Part shown: in pieces, positions 17,334-25,630 of the stretch | Position numbering within the stretch: the first letter of the stretch is position 1 | How the letters are laid out: every line of letters begins with the position of its first letter | Assembly: GCA_030447865.1 (NCBI GenBank) | Contig: JAUJOD010000001.1 | Location: 792,909-856,908, forward strand | Direction of reading: 5' to 3' | Length of the DNA stretch: 64,000 nt | Source of the DNA: Nocardioidaceae bacterium | GTDB taxonomy: Bacteria; Actinomycetota; Actinomycetes; Propionibacteriales; Nocardioidaceae | Made by a program: the position numbers and the translations under genes | Notes under the pieces: model-generated | Told to the model about the DNA's origin: nothing | What the model saw: only the letters and a program-made list of their open reading frames with translations | The model's database searches: none

Positions 17334-19792
17334 CCGATAAGGAGAAGCGCACCGATGTAGCGCAGCAGACGATCGACGATGTAGCGCTGCAGACGATCGA
17401 CGATGAGCGTGCCATGACCGGCGCGCCGCTCGACTCAGAGCAGGCCGACGCACTGGCCGGCCGACTGCAGGGCGGGGTCAAGCAAGGTCACGGCTCCGGC
17501 GGGGCAGCATCGGCAACCGTTGGAGCGTCGATTCGACGCTACGGCGGGGATGACCGCGTCACCGGCCACCAGAAGTTCCTCTCCGACCTCCGTTTCACCG
17601 GTGCAGCCGAAGCCACCTTGGTCACCCTGCCCGTGGCCTGCGCAACGATCACCAAGATCGACACCAGCCGCGCCGCTGAAATGCCCGGCGTGATTGCGGT
17701 GGTCAGCGCGGCTGACTTGCCGCAGCCCGTTCCACGTTTCGGCATCTCCCATCAGGACCGGCCTGTCCTCGCGGACGGAGAGGTCCTCTACCACGGAGAG
17801 CCGGTCGTGGCGGTAGTCGCCGAGACCCTCGACCAGGCGGAGTCTGCAGCACGTGAGGTCGAGGTGACCTTCGACGAGAGGAGCGGCGTATTCGACCTCG
17901 AGCAGGCGCTGGAATCCGGTGCCCCGCTGGTGCGGGATCCCTCCCTGCGGCCTGCTGACGACGAGAACCGTGACTCCAACGTCCTGGAAACTGCTCTGTA
18001 CGAGTGGGGCGACAACAGTGCTGCAGCCGACGGCGCGGACGTCGTCGTAGAGAACACTTACACGTTCCCCATGGTCACCCACTTCCCGATCGAGCCGGGC
18101 GGCACGGTGGCCGTCCCGACGGATTCCGGGGGCCTCGACATCTACTCCCCGGTCCAACACCCCTATCTGTTGCAACGCACCATCGCCAAAGTCGTCGGAC
18201 TCCCGCTCGCACAGGTGAGGGTTTTCGCTCCCGACCCCGGAGGCGCATTCGGAGGCAAGCAGAACCCGAAGCTCGAGCCTCTGCTCGCCTTCCTGGCGCT
18301 GCGGACAGGTCGGGCCTGCCGGCTGGTTCTGTCGCTTGAACAAACATTCCAGATGATGCGTCGCGCAGCGTGCCGGGTGAAGGCACGGACGGGATTCACA
18401 ACAGACGGAGCACTGGTGTTCCACGACTTGGAGTGCGACTACCTCATTGGTGCCTACGCTGACGTTGCGCCTCGAGTCATGACGAAGGGCAGCTACGTCG
18501 CCGCCGGCCCCTACCGGATTCCGAACGCACGAACGGCCGCGCGGGCCGTCATGTCGAACACCACGCCCAGCACCGCCTTCCGCGGCTTCGGTAGCCCCCA
18601 AGTCGCCTGGGCCACCGAGTCGCAGATGGACGCCGGCGCCCGGCAGCTGGGACTTGACGCGTTGCAGGTTCGACAGCGGAACCTCGTGAACGAAGGCGAA
18701 GCGTTCTTCCGAGGCCCTTACGAGGCAACTGCGGACGGGCAGTGGCATCAATCGTTGGAAAAGGCGGCCGAGCTGATTGGATGGGGACAACCGCTCGCGC
18801 CCAATCGAGGGCGAGGCATCGCAGTCGCCATCAAGCCGGGGGCGACTTCGGGGCTCTCTCAGAGTCTTGTGCGGTTCCTCGCAGATGGCAGCGCCATCGC
18901 CTACGCAGGCACCTCTGACATGGGGCAGGGGGCGCGAACGCTGTGGCAGCAGATCCTCGCTCATGAGCTCGGCACTCCCCTCGACAAGGTTCGCGTGATC
19001 AGCGGGGACACCGGCATCGTCCCCTTCGACCTACAGACCTCCGCGAGCCGCTCGACGGTCTTCATGGGCAACGCAGTCCTCGAGGCGTGTCTCGACATCA
19101 GGCAGCGCGTGCTGGCGCTCTATGCCGAGGCAACAGGTGTCGACGCAGCGGCGCTGTCCGAGGCTCCGGGCGTCCTCGTCACCCCTGACGGTGAGATGCC
19201 CCTGCTCGAGGCATCCCGCGTCGCGTTGGGCGCGTTGGGTGGCGAGTTCGTTGGGCAGGGCACCGCCCGGAGGCAGGGCCGCAAGGGACACCCGTTGGGC
19301 GGTGACGCCGCGTTCTACGAGTTCAACTGCACCGCAATCGAGGTCGAGGTCGACTTCGAGACCGGCGAGCTACTTCTGCACAAACACGTGTCGGTCAGCG
19401 ACGTCGGCACCGAACTCAACCCGCTCCAGGTCATCTCCCAGGACGAGGGGGCCTCGATCATGGGACTCGGCCACAGCCAGATGGAGCAGCTACTCGTCGA
19501 TGATCACGGAGTGATCCGCAACCTGGGTGCCCTCGACTACCGGATTCCCACCTTCAAGGATGTCCCGGTCGAGCTGATCACTCACGGAGTCGAGAACCAC
19601 GACGGGCCGGGACCGTACGGCTCCAAGGGCATGAGTGAGGGAGCGTTGCTGTGCACTTCGGGCGCGCTCGGATCAGCGGTCAGCGATGCGATCGGCATGC
19701 CCGTCCGTGACCTGCCCCTGACGCCAGAGCGTGTTTGGACAACTCTGAACCAGGCAGGCGCGCAGCCGGGGGGCGGTGAGGCCGATACCTAG
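17330..19792 (+). CDS. Molybdenum hydroxylase large (molybdopterin) subunit, xanthine-dehydrogenase-like
   Basis: An 820-residue catalytic subunit. The core begins at SIRRYGGDDRVTGHQKFLSD (about residue 66). Seen: FAPDPGGAFGGKQ, STAFRGFGSPQVAWATESQ (the XDH-type AFRGFG loop, not the CO-dehydrogenase AYRCSFR), DMGQGARTLWQQ for molybdopterin, and GSKGMSEGALLC with the candidate catalytic Glu. It therefore hydroxylates an organic ring or aldehyde rather than CO. The first 65 residues are an unusual extension containing a 24-bp tandem duplication. It is followed by an IS256-type element that separates it from the next catabolic genes. Confidence 0.9.
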   Translation: MTDKEKRTDVAQQTIDDVALQTIDDERAMTGAPLDSEQADALAGRLQGGVKQGHGSGGAASATVGASIRRYGGDDRVTGHQKFLSDLRFTGAAEATLVTLPVACATITKIDTSRAAEMPGVIAVVSAADLPQPVPRFGISHQDRPVLADGEVLYHGEPVVAVVAETLDQAESAAREVEVTFDERSGVFDLEQALESGAPLVRDPSLRPADDENRDSNVLETALYEWGDNSAAADGADVVVENTYTFPMVTHFPIEPGGTVAVPTDSGGLDIYSPVQHPYLLQRTIAKVVGLPLAQVRVFAPDPGGAFGGKQNPKLEPLLAFLALRTGRACRLVLSLEQTFQMMRRAACRVKARTGFTTDGALVFHDLECDYLIGAYADVAPRVMTKGSYVAAGPYRIPNARTAARAVMSNTTPSTAFRGFGSPQVAWATESQMDAGARQLGLDALQVRQRNLVNEGEAFFRGPYEATADGQWHQSLEKAAELIGWGQPLAPNRGRGIAVAIKPGATSGLSQSLVRFLADGSAIAYAGTSDMGQGARTLWQQILAHELGTPLDKVRVISGDTGIVPFDLQTSASRSTVFMGNAVLEACLDIRQRVLALYAEATGVDAAALSEAPGVLVTPDGEMPLLEASRVALGALGGEFVGQGTARRQGRKGHPLGGDAAFYEFNCTAIEVEVDFETGELLLHKHVSVSDVGTELNPLQVISQDEGASIMGLGHSQMEQLLVDDHGVIRNLGALDYRIPTFKDVPVELITHGVENHDGPGPYGSKGMSEGALLCTSGALGSAVSDAIGMPVRDLPLTPERVWTTLNQAGAQPGGGEADT
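17354..17401 (+). repeat. 24-bp tandem duplication inside the Mo hydroxylase large-subunit gene
   Basis: GATGTAGCGCAGCAGACGATCGAC-type units at 17354-17377 and 17378-17401 differ by one base (A/T at the eleventh). They encode two copies of DVAQQTID/DVALQTID and keep the frame. They lie in the non-conserved N-terminal extension. Confidence 0.85.
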
Positions 19793-19864
19793 CAGGCGAG
19801 AGTGCGGCACGCCAGGTGCCGGTGCGAGACCTGAGCAGCGCACGTCAATCATCGACGCAACCAC

Positions 19865-21264
19865 ATCCGGTGGCAGATGAGTCCAGGGACGTGGTGTACG
19901 ACTGGCCCGCTGTGAGCGTGGCGTCGTGACATGAGGACGGCCATCGCGTGATTCTTCAGAAGACCGCTGAAAGTCGAACTGAAGGAGATCGTCACGATGA
20001 CCGCCAACCCCAACAGTATTGACCTGTCCACCTTCATCTGTGAGCACCTTGAGCGCGCCGAGCCGGATCTTTTGCGCTCGATGCTGAAGACGTTCGCCGA
20101 GGCGTTGATGGGCGCGGAAGCGGATGCGATCTGTGGCGCCCCTATGGGCTTCGTAGCCAGGAGCGGGTCAACTCTCGTAATGGTTACCGGCCACGGGAGT
20201 GGGACACCCGGGCCGGCACGGTTGAGGTTGCGATCCCGAAGCTACGGGCAGGGTCGTACTTCCCGGACTGGCTGCTGGAACGCCGCCGCCGGGCGGAGCG
20301 GGCGCTGACTACGGTGGTGGCCACCTGCTACCTGCTGGGGGTGTCGACCCGGCGGATGGAGAAGCTGGTGGAGACCCTCGGCATCACCCGGTTGTCCAGT
20401 CGCAGGTGTCGGTGATGGCCAAGGAGCTCGATGAGCAGGTGGAGTCGTTCCGCACCCGGCCACTGGATGCTGGCCCCTACACCTTCGTCGCCGCTGATGC
20501 GTTGACGATGAAGGTCCGCGAAGGCGGCCGGGTGGTGAATGTGCACGCCCTGGTCGCGACCGGCGTCAACGTCGACGGGCACCGGGAGATCCTCGGCCTG
20601 GACGTCACCAGCGCCGAAGACGGCGCCGGCTGGTTGGCGTTCTTCCGCGGCCTGACCCACCGTGGGTTGTCCGGGGTGGCGCTGGTGACCGCCGACGCCC
20701 ACAGCGGCCTGGTCGGCGCCATCGGCGCTACCCTGCCCGGCGCGTCCTGGCAGCGGTGCCGCACCCACTACGCCGCGAACCTGATGGCTGTGACTCCCAA
20801 GTCCAGCTGGGGCTGGGTCAAGGCGATGCTGCACTCGATCTATGACCAGCCCGACGCCAATGCCGTGCACGCCCAGTTCGACCGGGTCGTCGACGCCCTC
20901 ACCGCCAAGCTCCCCGCCGTTGCTGAGCATCTCGAGCAAGCCCGAACCGACATCCTCGCCTTCACGAGCTTCCCGAAAGAGCTCTGGCGGCAGATCTGGT
21001 CCAACAACCCCGCCGAGCGTCTCAACCGAGAGATCCGCAGACGAACCGACGTCGTCGGCATCTTCCCCGACCGCACCGCCCTGGTCCGCCTCGTTGGAGC
21101 CGTCCTGGCCGAACAACACGACGAATGGATTGAAGGCCGCCGCTACCTGAGCCTCGACGTCCTCGCCCGCTCCCGCATGACCTTCCTTGACGCCACCACC
21201 ACCGACCACGAAAGCGAGGCGATGACACCCCCAGCACTCACCGCCTAGAGTGCTGCCACCGGAT
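19865..21264 (+). mobile_element. IS256-family insertion sequence (IS1081-like), decayed
   Basis: Inverted ends ATCCGGTGGCAG (19865-19876) and CTGCCACCGGAT (21253-21264) flank a transposase reading frame, giving about 1.4 kb, the usual size for the family. The true outer ends could extend a few bases further, and I could not identify a convincing target duplication. It sits between the Mo hydroxylase large subunit and the UPF0261 gene, so it splits what looks like one operon. Confidence 0.7.
19997..21248 (+). pseudogene. IS256-family transposase with two frameshifts
   Basis: Three frames together give a complete IS256 transposase. Frame 1 (from 19997, MTANPNSIDLSTFICEHLE) reaches ADAICGAP. 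One missing C near 20141-20144 shifts to a frame reading YGLRSQERVNSRNGYRPREW through STRRMEKLVETLGITRLS. One missing A near 20400 shifts again to SQVSVMAKELDEQVESF (280-residue tail to 21248). The DDE residues are present: Asp in AADALTMKV, Asp in TADAHSG, and Glu in NPAERLNREIRRRT. As written it cannot produce a full transposase, unless the two indels are sequence errors. Confidence 0.85.
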
Positions 21265-21377
21265 CACGTGGTGACGCCCTCATCCACCACCACCCTGGGC
21301 TTGGCCCCGGTGGCGCCATATAGGGATGCTTCGCGGCACCTCAAGTACGCAACCGCAAACCGACTGATCGGAGAAGA

Positions 21378-22646
21378 ATGATGGAACGAAACGCTGTTGT
21401 CTGCCTTGCTGGCACCTTGGACACCAAGGGCACGGAGTACGCCTATGTCAGAGACTGTCTGCTCGCCGCGGGAGTAGACGTCTTTGTCGTCGACTGCGGC
21501 GTGCTGGGGGAGCCGGTGTTCGAGCCGGACGTCGACTCGGCTCACGTCGCCGAGAAGGCAGGCATCCGTCTTCAGGACTTCCAGTCCGGTGTCGAGGGGG
21601 CTGGAGGTCGGGTTCTGGCCGTCACGAAGATGAGTGAGGGTCTGCAGAAGGTGCTCGAAGAGTTGGTGGAACTGGACCGGATCGACGCGGTCATCGGTCT
21701 CGGAGGGACCGGCGGGACCGACCTGCTCAGCGGAGCCTTCAAGAACCTCGGCTTGGGTTTCCCCAAGCTGATCGTGAGCACCATGGCTTCCAACAACACC
21801 CGTCCGTACGTCGGCCACTCCGACATGCTCATGGCCAACGCCGTTACTGACATCGCCGGACTCAACAGCATCTCCAAGCAGGTGCTGGGCAACGCGGCCA
21901 ACGCCGCCGCCGGCATGGCGAAGGGACGCGCACACATCCAGACGCAGGCGGAAGCCAGCAAGCCCCTGATCGCCGTCTCGATGTTCGGTGTGACCACGCC
22001 CGGTGTCATGCGCGTCCGTAGTCGGTTGGAGTCCGAGGGTTTCGAGGTCGTTACCTTCCACGCGGTCGGCGAGGGGGCGGGTATGGAGCATCTCATCGAC
22101 CAGGGCGCCATCGATGGGCTCATCGACTTCACTCTCCCCGAGGTGCTCAATCACTGGAACCACGGCATCTTTGACCCCGGCTGCGAGCGAATGGAGGCAG
22201 CTGTTCGAACCGGCATTCCGCAGGTGGTGGTGCCTGGTGCCATCGAGTGCTTCAACTTCGGCGCGGTGGACACGATCCCTGCCGAGTTCAACACCCCTGA
22301 ACGGAACGTCCTGATCCACAATCCGAACATCACCTCGCTTCTCGCCACCCCAGAGGAGCTCGGCAAGCTGGGCGAGTACGTCGCCGATCATGTCAACCGA
22401 GCACCCGGCCCCAAGGCCGTCGGTCTGCCGCTGGCCGGTCTCGACAACTACTTCAAGAAGGGCAGTCAGTGGCACGACGTGGACGTCACTCCGCTGTTTG
22501 ACTCCATTCGCAGGGACCTTGACCCGGACGTCGAACTCATCGAGATGCAGAACAACATCAACGATGAGGAGTTCGCGGACGCCATCTTTGATCTCTTCAT
22601 GAAGCAGTGGGCGGCCCGCAGGCAGCCGACTGCGGCTGTCGAATAA
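21378..22646 (+). CDS. UPF0261 / Tm-1-like ATP-binding domain protein
   Basis: A 422-residue protein of the UPF0261 family (PF06792), related to the plant Tm-1 resistance protein. Seen: CLAGTLDTKGTEYAYVRDCL at the N-terminus, IGLGGTGGTDLLSGAF (about 108-123), KLIVSTMASNNTRPYVG, and SMFGVTTPGVMRVRSRLE. The family binds ATP in its N-terminal domain, but its bacterial reaction is not established; genes often sit in catabolic clusters. GGAGAAG precedes the ATG. It is followed after 48 bp by a BKACE enzyme. Before the IS insertion it was probably co-transcribed with the Mo hydroxylase. Confidence 0.88.
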   Translation: MMERNAVVCLAGTLDTKGTEYAYVRDCLLAAGVDVFVVDCGVLGEPVFEPDVDSAHVAEKAGIRLQDFQSGVEGAGGRVLAVTKMSEGLQKVLEELVELDRIDAVIGLGGTGGTDLLSGAFKNLGLGFPKLIVSTMASNNTRPYVGHSDMLMANAVTDIAGLNSISKQVLGNAANAAAGMAKGRAHIQTQAEASKPLIAVSMFGVTTPGVMRVRSRLESEGFEVVTFHAVGEGAGMEHLIDQGAIDGLIDFTLPEVLNHWNHGIFDPGCERMEAAVRTGIPQVVVPGAIECFNFGAVDTIPAEFNTPERNVLIHNPNITSLLATPEELGKLGEYVADHVNRAPGPKAVGLPLAGLDNYFKKGSQWHDVDVTPLFDSIRRDLDPDVELIEMQNNINDEEFADAIFDLFMKQWAARRQPTAAVE

Positions 22647-22694
22647 GGACAAACCGCCAGCTGCCGAGCCCTGGCCAGTTGAGGGAGAGATTCC

Positions 22695-23603
22695 GTGCCA
22701 GACGCGATCATCACCTGCGCCCCCACCGGGGCGATCCACACACCATCCATGTCGAAGTATCTTCCCGTCACCCCGCTCGAGATCGCCGAGGCTGCGCTGT
22801 CGGCCGCCGACGCGGGCGCTGCCATCGTGCACTTGCATGTTCGTGACCCCGCTGACGGACACCCGGTTCAGGACACGGGACTGTTCAGGGAGCTGCTCGC
22901 AGAGATCCAGAGCAAGTCCGATGTGGTCATCAACGTCACTACGGGCGGCAGCCCGCACATGACGGTGGAGGAGCGCATCGGCCCGGCGATGGACCTAGCG
23001 CCCGAACTCGCCTCACTGAACATGGGAACCATGAACATGGGCCTGTTCCCCATGCTGGATCGGTTCACCGACCTGAAGTACGACTGGGAGAGGCAGCACC
23101 TGGGCAACAGGGACCTCGTCTTCAAGAACACGTTCGCAGACATCGAGCGGATCCTGAGGACTTGCGGCGACCAGGGCACCCGATTCGAGTTCGAGTGCTA
23201 CGACACGGCACACCTGTACAACTTGGCGCACTTCCTCGAGCGCGGCTTGGTCAAGCCACCGTTGTTCATCCAGAGCGTCGTCGGCCTACTCGGCGGCATC
23301 GGAGCTGACGTCGAAGACCTGTTGCACCTTCGCCGTACGGCCATTCGCCTCTTCGGTGACCAATTCGAGTGGTCAACTCTCGGTGCCGGCGCGGCGCAGA
23401 TCCGGGTGGGCACAATTGCCCTGGCCCTGGGCGCAAATGCGCGGGTTGGGCTCGAGGACTCACTGTGGGACGGACCGAGCAGACTTGCTGAGTCGAGCCG
23501 GGTCCAGGTCGAGCGCATCAGATCGGCGGCGGAGATCCTTTACCGCGATGTCGCTACCCCGTCCGAGGCTCGTCGGCGACTTGCGCTCCGTTCGGTCAAG
23601 TGA
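22695..23603 (+). CDS. BKACE-family (beta-keto acid cleavage) enzyme
   Basis: A 302-residue TIM-barrel enzyme of PF05853, whose founding member cleaves 3-keto-5-aminohexanoate with acetyl-CoA. Seen: ITCAPTGAIHTPSMSKYLP at the N-terminus, VHLHVRDPADGHP with the two zinc-binding His (about 46 and 48), NVTTGGSPHMTVEER, ASLNMGTMN, and FECYDTAHLYNLAHF. Members use acetyl-CoA to split varied beta-keto acids, so it implies a beta-keto acid intermediate. The GTG start has GAGGGAGAGA upstream. Confidence 0.88.
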   Translation: MPDAIITCAPTGAIHTPSMSKYLPVTPLEIAEAALSAADAGAAIVHLHVRDPADGHPVQDTGLFRELLAEIQSKSDVVINVTTGGSPHMTVEERIGPAMDLAPELASLNMGTMNMGLFPMLDRFTDLKYDWERQHLGNRDLVFKNTFADIERILRTCGDQGTRFEFECYDTAHLYNLAHFLERGLVKPPLFIQSVVGLLGGIGADVEDLLHLRRTAIRLFGDQFEWSTLGAGAAQIRVGTIALALGANARVGLEDSLWDGPSRLAESSRVQVERIRSAAEILYRDVATPSEARRRLALRSVK

Positions 23604-23669
23604 AGCAGGCGGCAGGATGAACAACGTGAGACCATCCAGTCCCATGGAGGACGTCTCAAGAGGGACACG

Positions 23670-24374
23670 TTGAGCGACGGGCAGGGCACCCAGTCGGTTA
23701 TCGGCGGTGAACTGCTGTCGACCTCCGTGAAGAAGCTCCTGCTCGACAGGATCATGCATGGCTACTACCAGCCGGGCGAGCGGATCATCGAGCTCCAGGT
23801 CTCCAAGGAGCTGGGCACGAGCCAGTCGCCTGTCCGTGAAGCGCTCAGAGACCTCGCCGCGATCGGGATCGTGACGATCCATTCCCGACGCGGAGCACGT
23901 GTCCGCCTGCCAACCAGCAAAGAGCTGGCCGACATCAGTCTCGTCCGTTCCGAGATCGATGCGCTCGCGGCCTCCTTGGCGTCACCGCGTCTGGACGAGG
24001 GTGTGCTTGGTCAGTTGCGCCAGGCCTACGCCGAAATGGAACGTCATCAAGCCCACGGCAACCACGTGGCTATGACGCAGGCCGATGCTCGCTTCCACCG
24101 GCTCATCGCCTCGACCTCCGCCAACCAGGCCATTCAACACGTGTTCGACCAGCTGGAGCCTTTCGCTCGCACCTTCATCACGTTGACGCTTCCGACGGCG
24201 GACATCAAGTCGATCATCGGTGACCACAAGCTGATCCTTGAAGCGCTCGAAAGGCGAGACGCGTCCCTGGCGGCGAAGCGCGCACGCGAACACCAGCTGA
24301 AGGTGAGCGCCCTGTTCCCCGATCATTACGAGCCTGGAGGCCTGGCGACCGAGGATGCCGATGGCGCCGGCTGA
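23670..24374 (+). CDS. GntR-family regulator, FCD subfamily (first of two)
   Basis: A 234-residue regulator: winged helix with PGERIIELQVSKELGTSQSP and VREALRDLAAIGIV (about 30-65), then an all-helical FCD ligand domain whose metal-type ligands are seen in ADARFHRLI, GDHKLILEAL and REHQLKV. TTG start at 23670 with AAGAGGG upstream. It follows the BKACE gene by 66 bp in the same direction, so it is probably autoregulated with the catabolic genes. It is a candidate to bind the CGATTATCGAT sites. Confidence 0.88.
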   Translation: MSDGQGTQSVIGGELLSTSVKKLLLDRIMHGYYQPGERIIELQVSKELGTSQSPVREALRDLAAIGIVTIHSRRGARVRLPTSKELADISLVRSEIDALAASLASPRLDEGVLGQLRQAYAEMERHQAHGNHVAMTQADARFHRLIASTSANQAIQHVFDQLEPFARTFITLTLPTADIKSIIGDHKLILEALERRDASLAAKRAREHQLKVSALFPDHYEPGGLATEDADGAG

Positions 24375-24579
24375 AGCGGCAAGTTCCGGCTCCTAGAGTG
24401 CTCGGGCAGCTCGAGGTAGCGACCCTCGCCACGACGGCGGTGACCTCGGTGGTCGATGCCCGGACGTCACTTCAGGTTCGACCGGGGACCAATGCCTGAT
24501 CACAGGCCCTCCCACTCGTGGGAGCAACGGTCGAGCCGCTCCTTGACGCCGGCCTTAGAGCGCGCATATGATCGGCTCA
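24375..24579. other. Gene-free stretch between the two GntR genes
   Basis: Together with 24580-24707 this is a 333-bp gap. I see no coding pattern, RNA gene or repeat in it apart from the operator at its downstream end. The promoter of the second GntR gene must lie here. Confidence 0.5.
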
Positions 24580-24596
24580 TCGATTATCGAGGATAA
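24580..24596. promoter_or_regulatory. Operator site C (TCGATTATCGAGGATAA)
   Basis: A member of the CGATTATCGAT family with a degenerate right half (GAGG instead of GATA). It lies about 112 bp upstream of the second GntR gene, consistent with autoregulation. Confidence 0.6.
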
Positions 24597-24707
24597 CTTT
24601 GTCAGATAGGTTTGAGGGTGCGGCCCGAGCCTGGCGGGGGGTTAGGTGATCATGGGGAGTGGAGCGCAGGCGGTCGCTCTACTCGACGAAGCGCTTGGAG
24701 GGTGCCC

Positions 24708-25409
24708 ATGTCCGGCTCCGACCTGCTGACCCGCAGCGTGCTTGCCGACCAGGTGAAGGAGTGGCTGCTCGAGGCGATACTGAACGGCTCCTACCCGCCT
24801 GACTCGCGGATCGTTGAAACCGCGGTGGCTAAGGAACTGGGAACCAGCCAGGCGCCTGTGCGAGAGGCGTTGCGCGGCTTGGAGGCCCTCGGCATCGTCG
24901 AGATCGCCCCGTTCCGTGGGGCCCGCGTGCGCCGGCTCGAGCCAGCGGAGTTGCTCGAGGCGTACGTCGTTCGCTCGACGATCGAGGTGCTGGGCGCCCG
25001 CCTGGCGATGGCTCGGCTGACCGATGACGACATCGCCGGACTGCTGGCGATCGGCGAGCAGATGCAGCACGCCGCGGACTCTTGCGACGGCCGAGCGCTC
25101 GCTATCGTGGACGCCGGCCTGCACGAGCGCATCATGCAACTGGCTGGGAATCGGACGTTGCTCCGCGTGTGGCGGTCGCTGGAGCCTTTGTCGCGCACGT
25201 ACATCACCCTCGTGGGCCCTGGCTCCGACCCGCAATGGATCGCGGGGCTGCACGACCCGATCCTCGACGCGATCCGCGTGCGCGACACCGACGGTGTCGT
25301 CCACGCGATCGAGAGCCACTTCGAAGAGATACGCGACTGGCTCGCCGGCCACCTTGCCGAGGTCGTCGAGCAGCAGGCAGCCGGGCCGCCGGCATCCCGG
25401 ACACCATGA
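24708..25409 (+). CDS. GntR-family regulator, FCD subfamily (second of two)
   Basis: A 233-residue paralogue-like regulator: ADQVKEWLLEAILNGSYPP, AKELGTSQAPVREALRGLEA and FRGARVRRLEPAELLEAYVV form the winged helix. The FCD domain shows VDAGLHERI, GLHDPILDAI and ESHFEEI. ATG at 24708 with TTGGAGGG upstream is preferred over an upstream in-frame start at 24612. It is clearly related to the regulator at 23670; one may be a duplicate with a different effector. Site C upstream suggests autoregulation. Confidence 0.88.
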   Translation: MSGSDLLTRSVLADQVKEWLLEAILNGSYPPDSRIVETAVAKELGTSQAPVREALRGLEALGIVEIAPFRGARVRRLEPAELLEAYVVRSTIEVLGARLAMARLTDDDIAGLLAIGEQMQHAADSCDGRALAIVDAGLHERIMQLAGNRTLLRVWRSLEPLSRTYITLVGPGSDPQWIAGLHDPILDAIRVRDTDGVVHAIESHFEEIRDWLAGHLAEVVEQQAAGPPASRTP

Positions 25410-25610
25410 GACTGTTCACTACGTCCGACCAGGCTCGCTGGCCGAAGCCCCCGACGTCCTTGATTCGGCCACCGCGGGCCAAGTTCCGCAGGGCGCCAGT
25501 ATTCAACCCCGCTACAGGCGTGCAACAGGCCGAGGTCCTCCTTGCGGAGGCTGGCGACGTCGACAGGGTCGTGAAGTCGGCGGCGCGCCGGGTTCGCGTT
25601 CCGTGTTGAC
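25410..25610 (+). pseudogene. Fused remnants of a CoxM-like and an MmsA-like aldehyde dehydrogenase gene
   Basis: One frame, starting about 25416, reads HYVRPGSLAEAPDVLDSA, resembling the start of a molybdenum-hydroxylase FAD subunit. Another frame from about 25496 reads VFNPATGVQQAEVLLAEAGD and VDRVVKSAARR, the N-terminus of methylmalonate-semialdehyde dehydrogenases, before stopping at 25609. Neither is followed by the rest of its gene. The two fragments appear joined by deletion. Confidence 0.6.
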
Positions 25611-25630
25611 AGCCAAGTAAGGGAGCACAG

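Noticed and set aside
17435-18964. Open frame of 509 codons on the minus strand
   Set aside because: Antisense to the Mo hydroxylase large subunit; no motifs.
15898-19792. Aerobic CO dehydrogenase
   Set aside because: The large subunit has the XDH-type AFRGFG loop, not the AYRCSFR loop with the Cys that binds copper in CO dehydrogenase.
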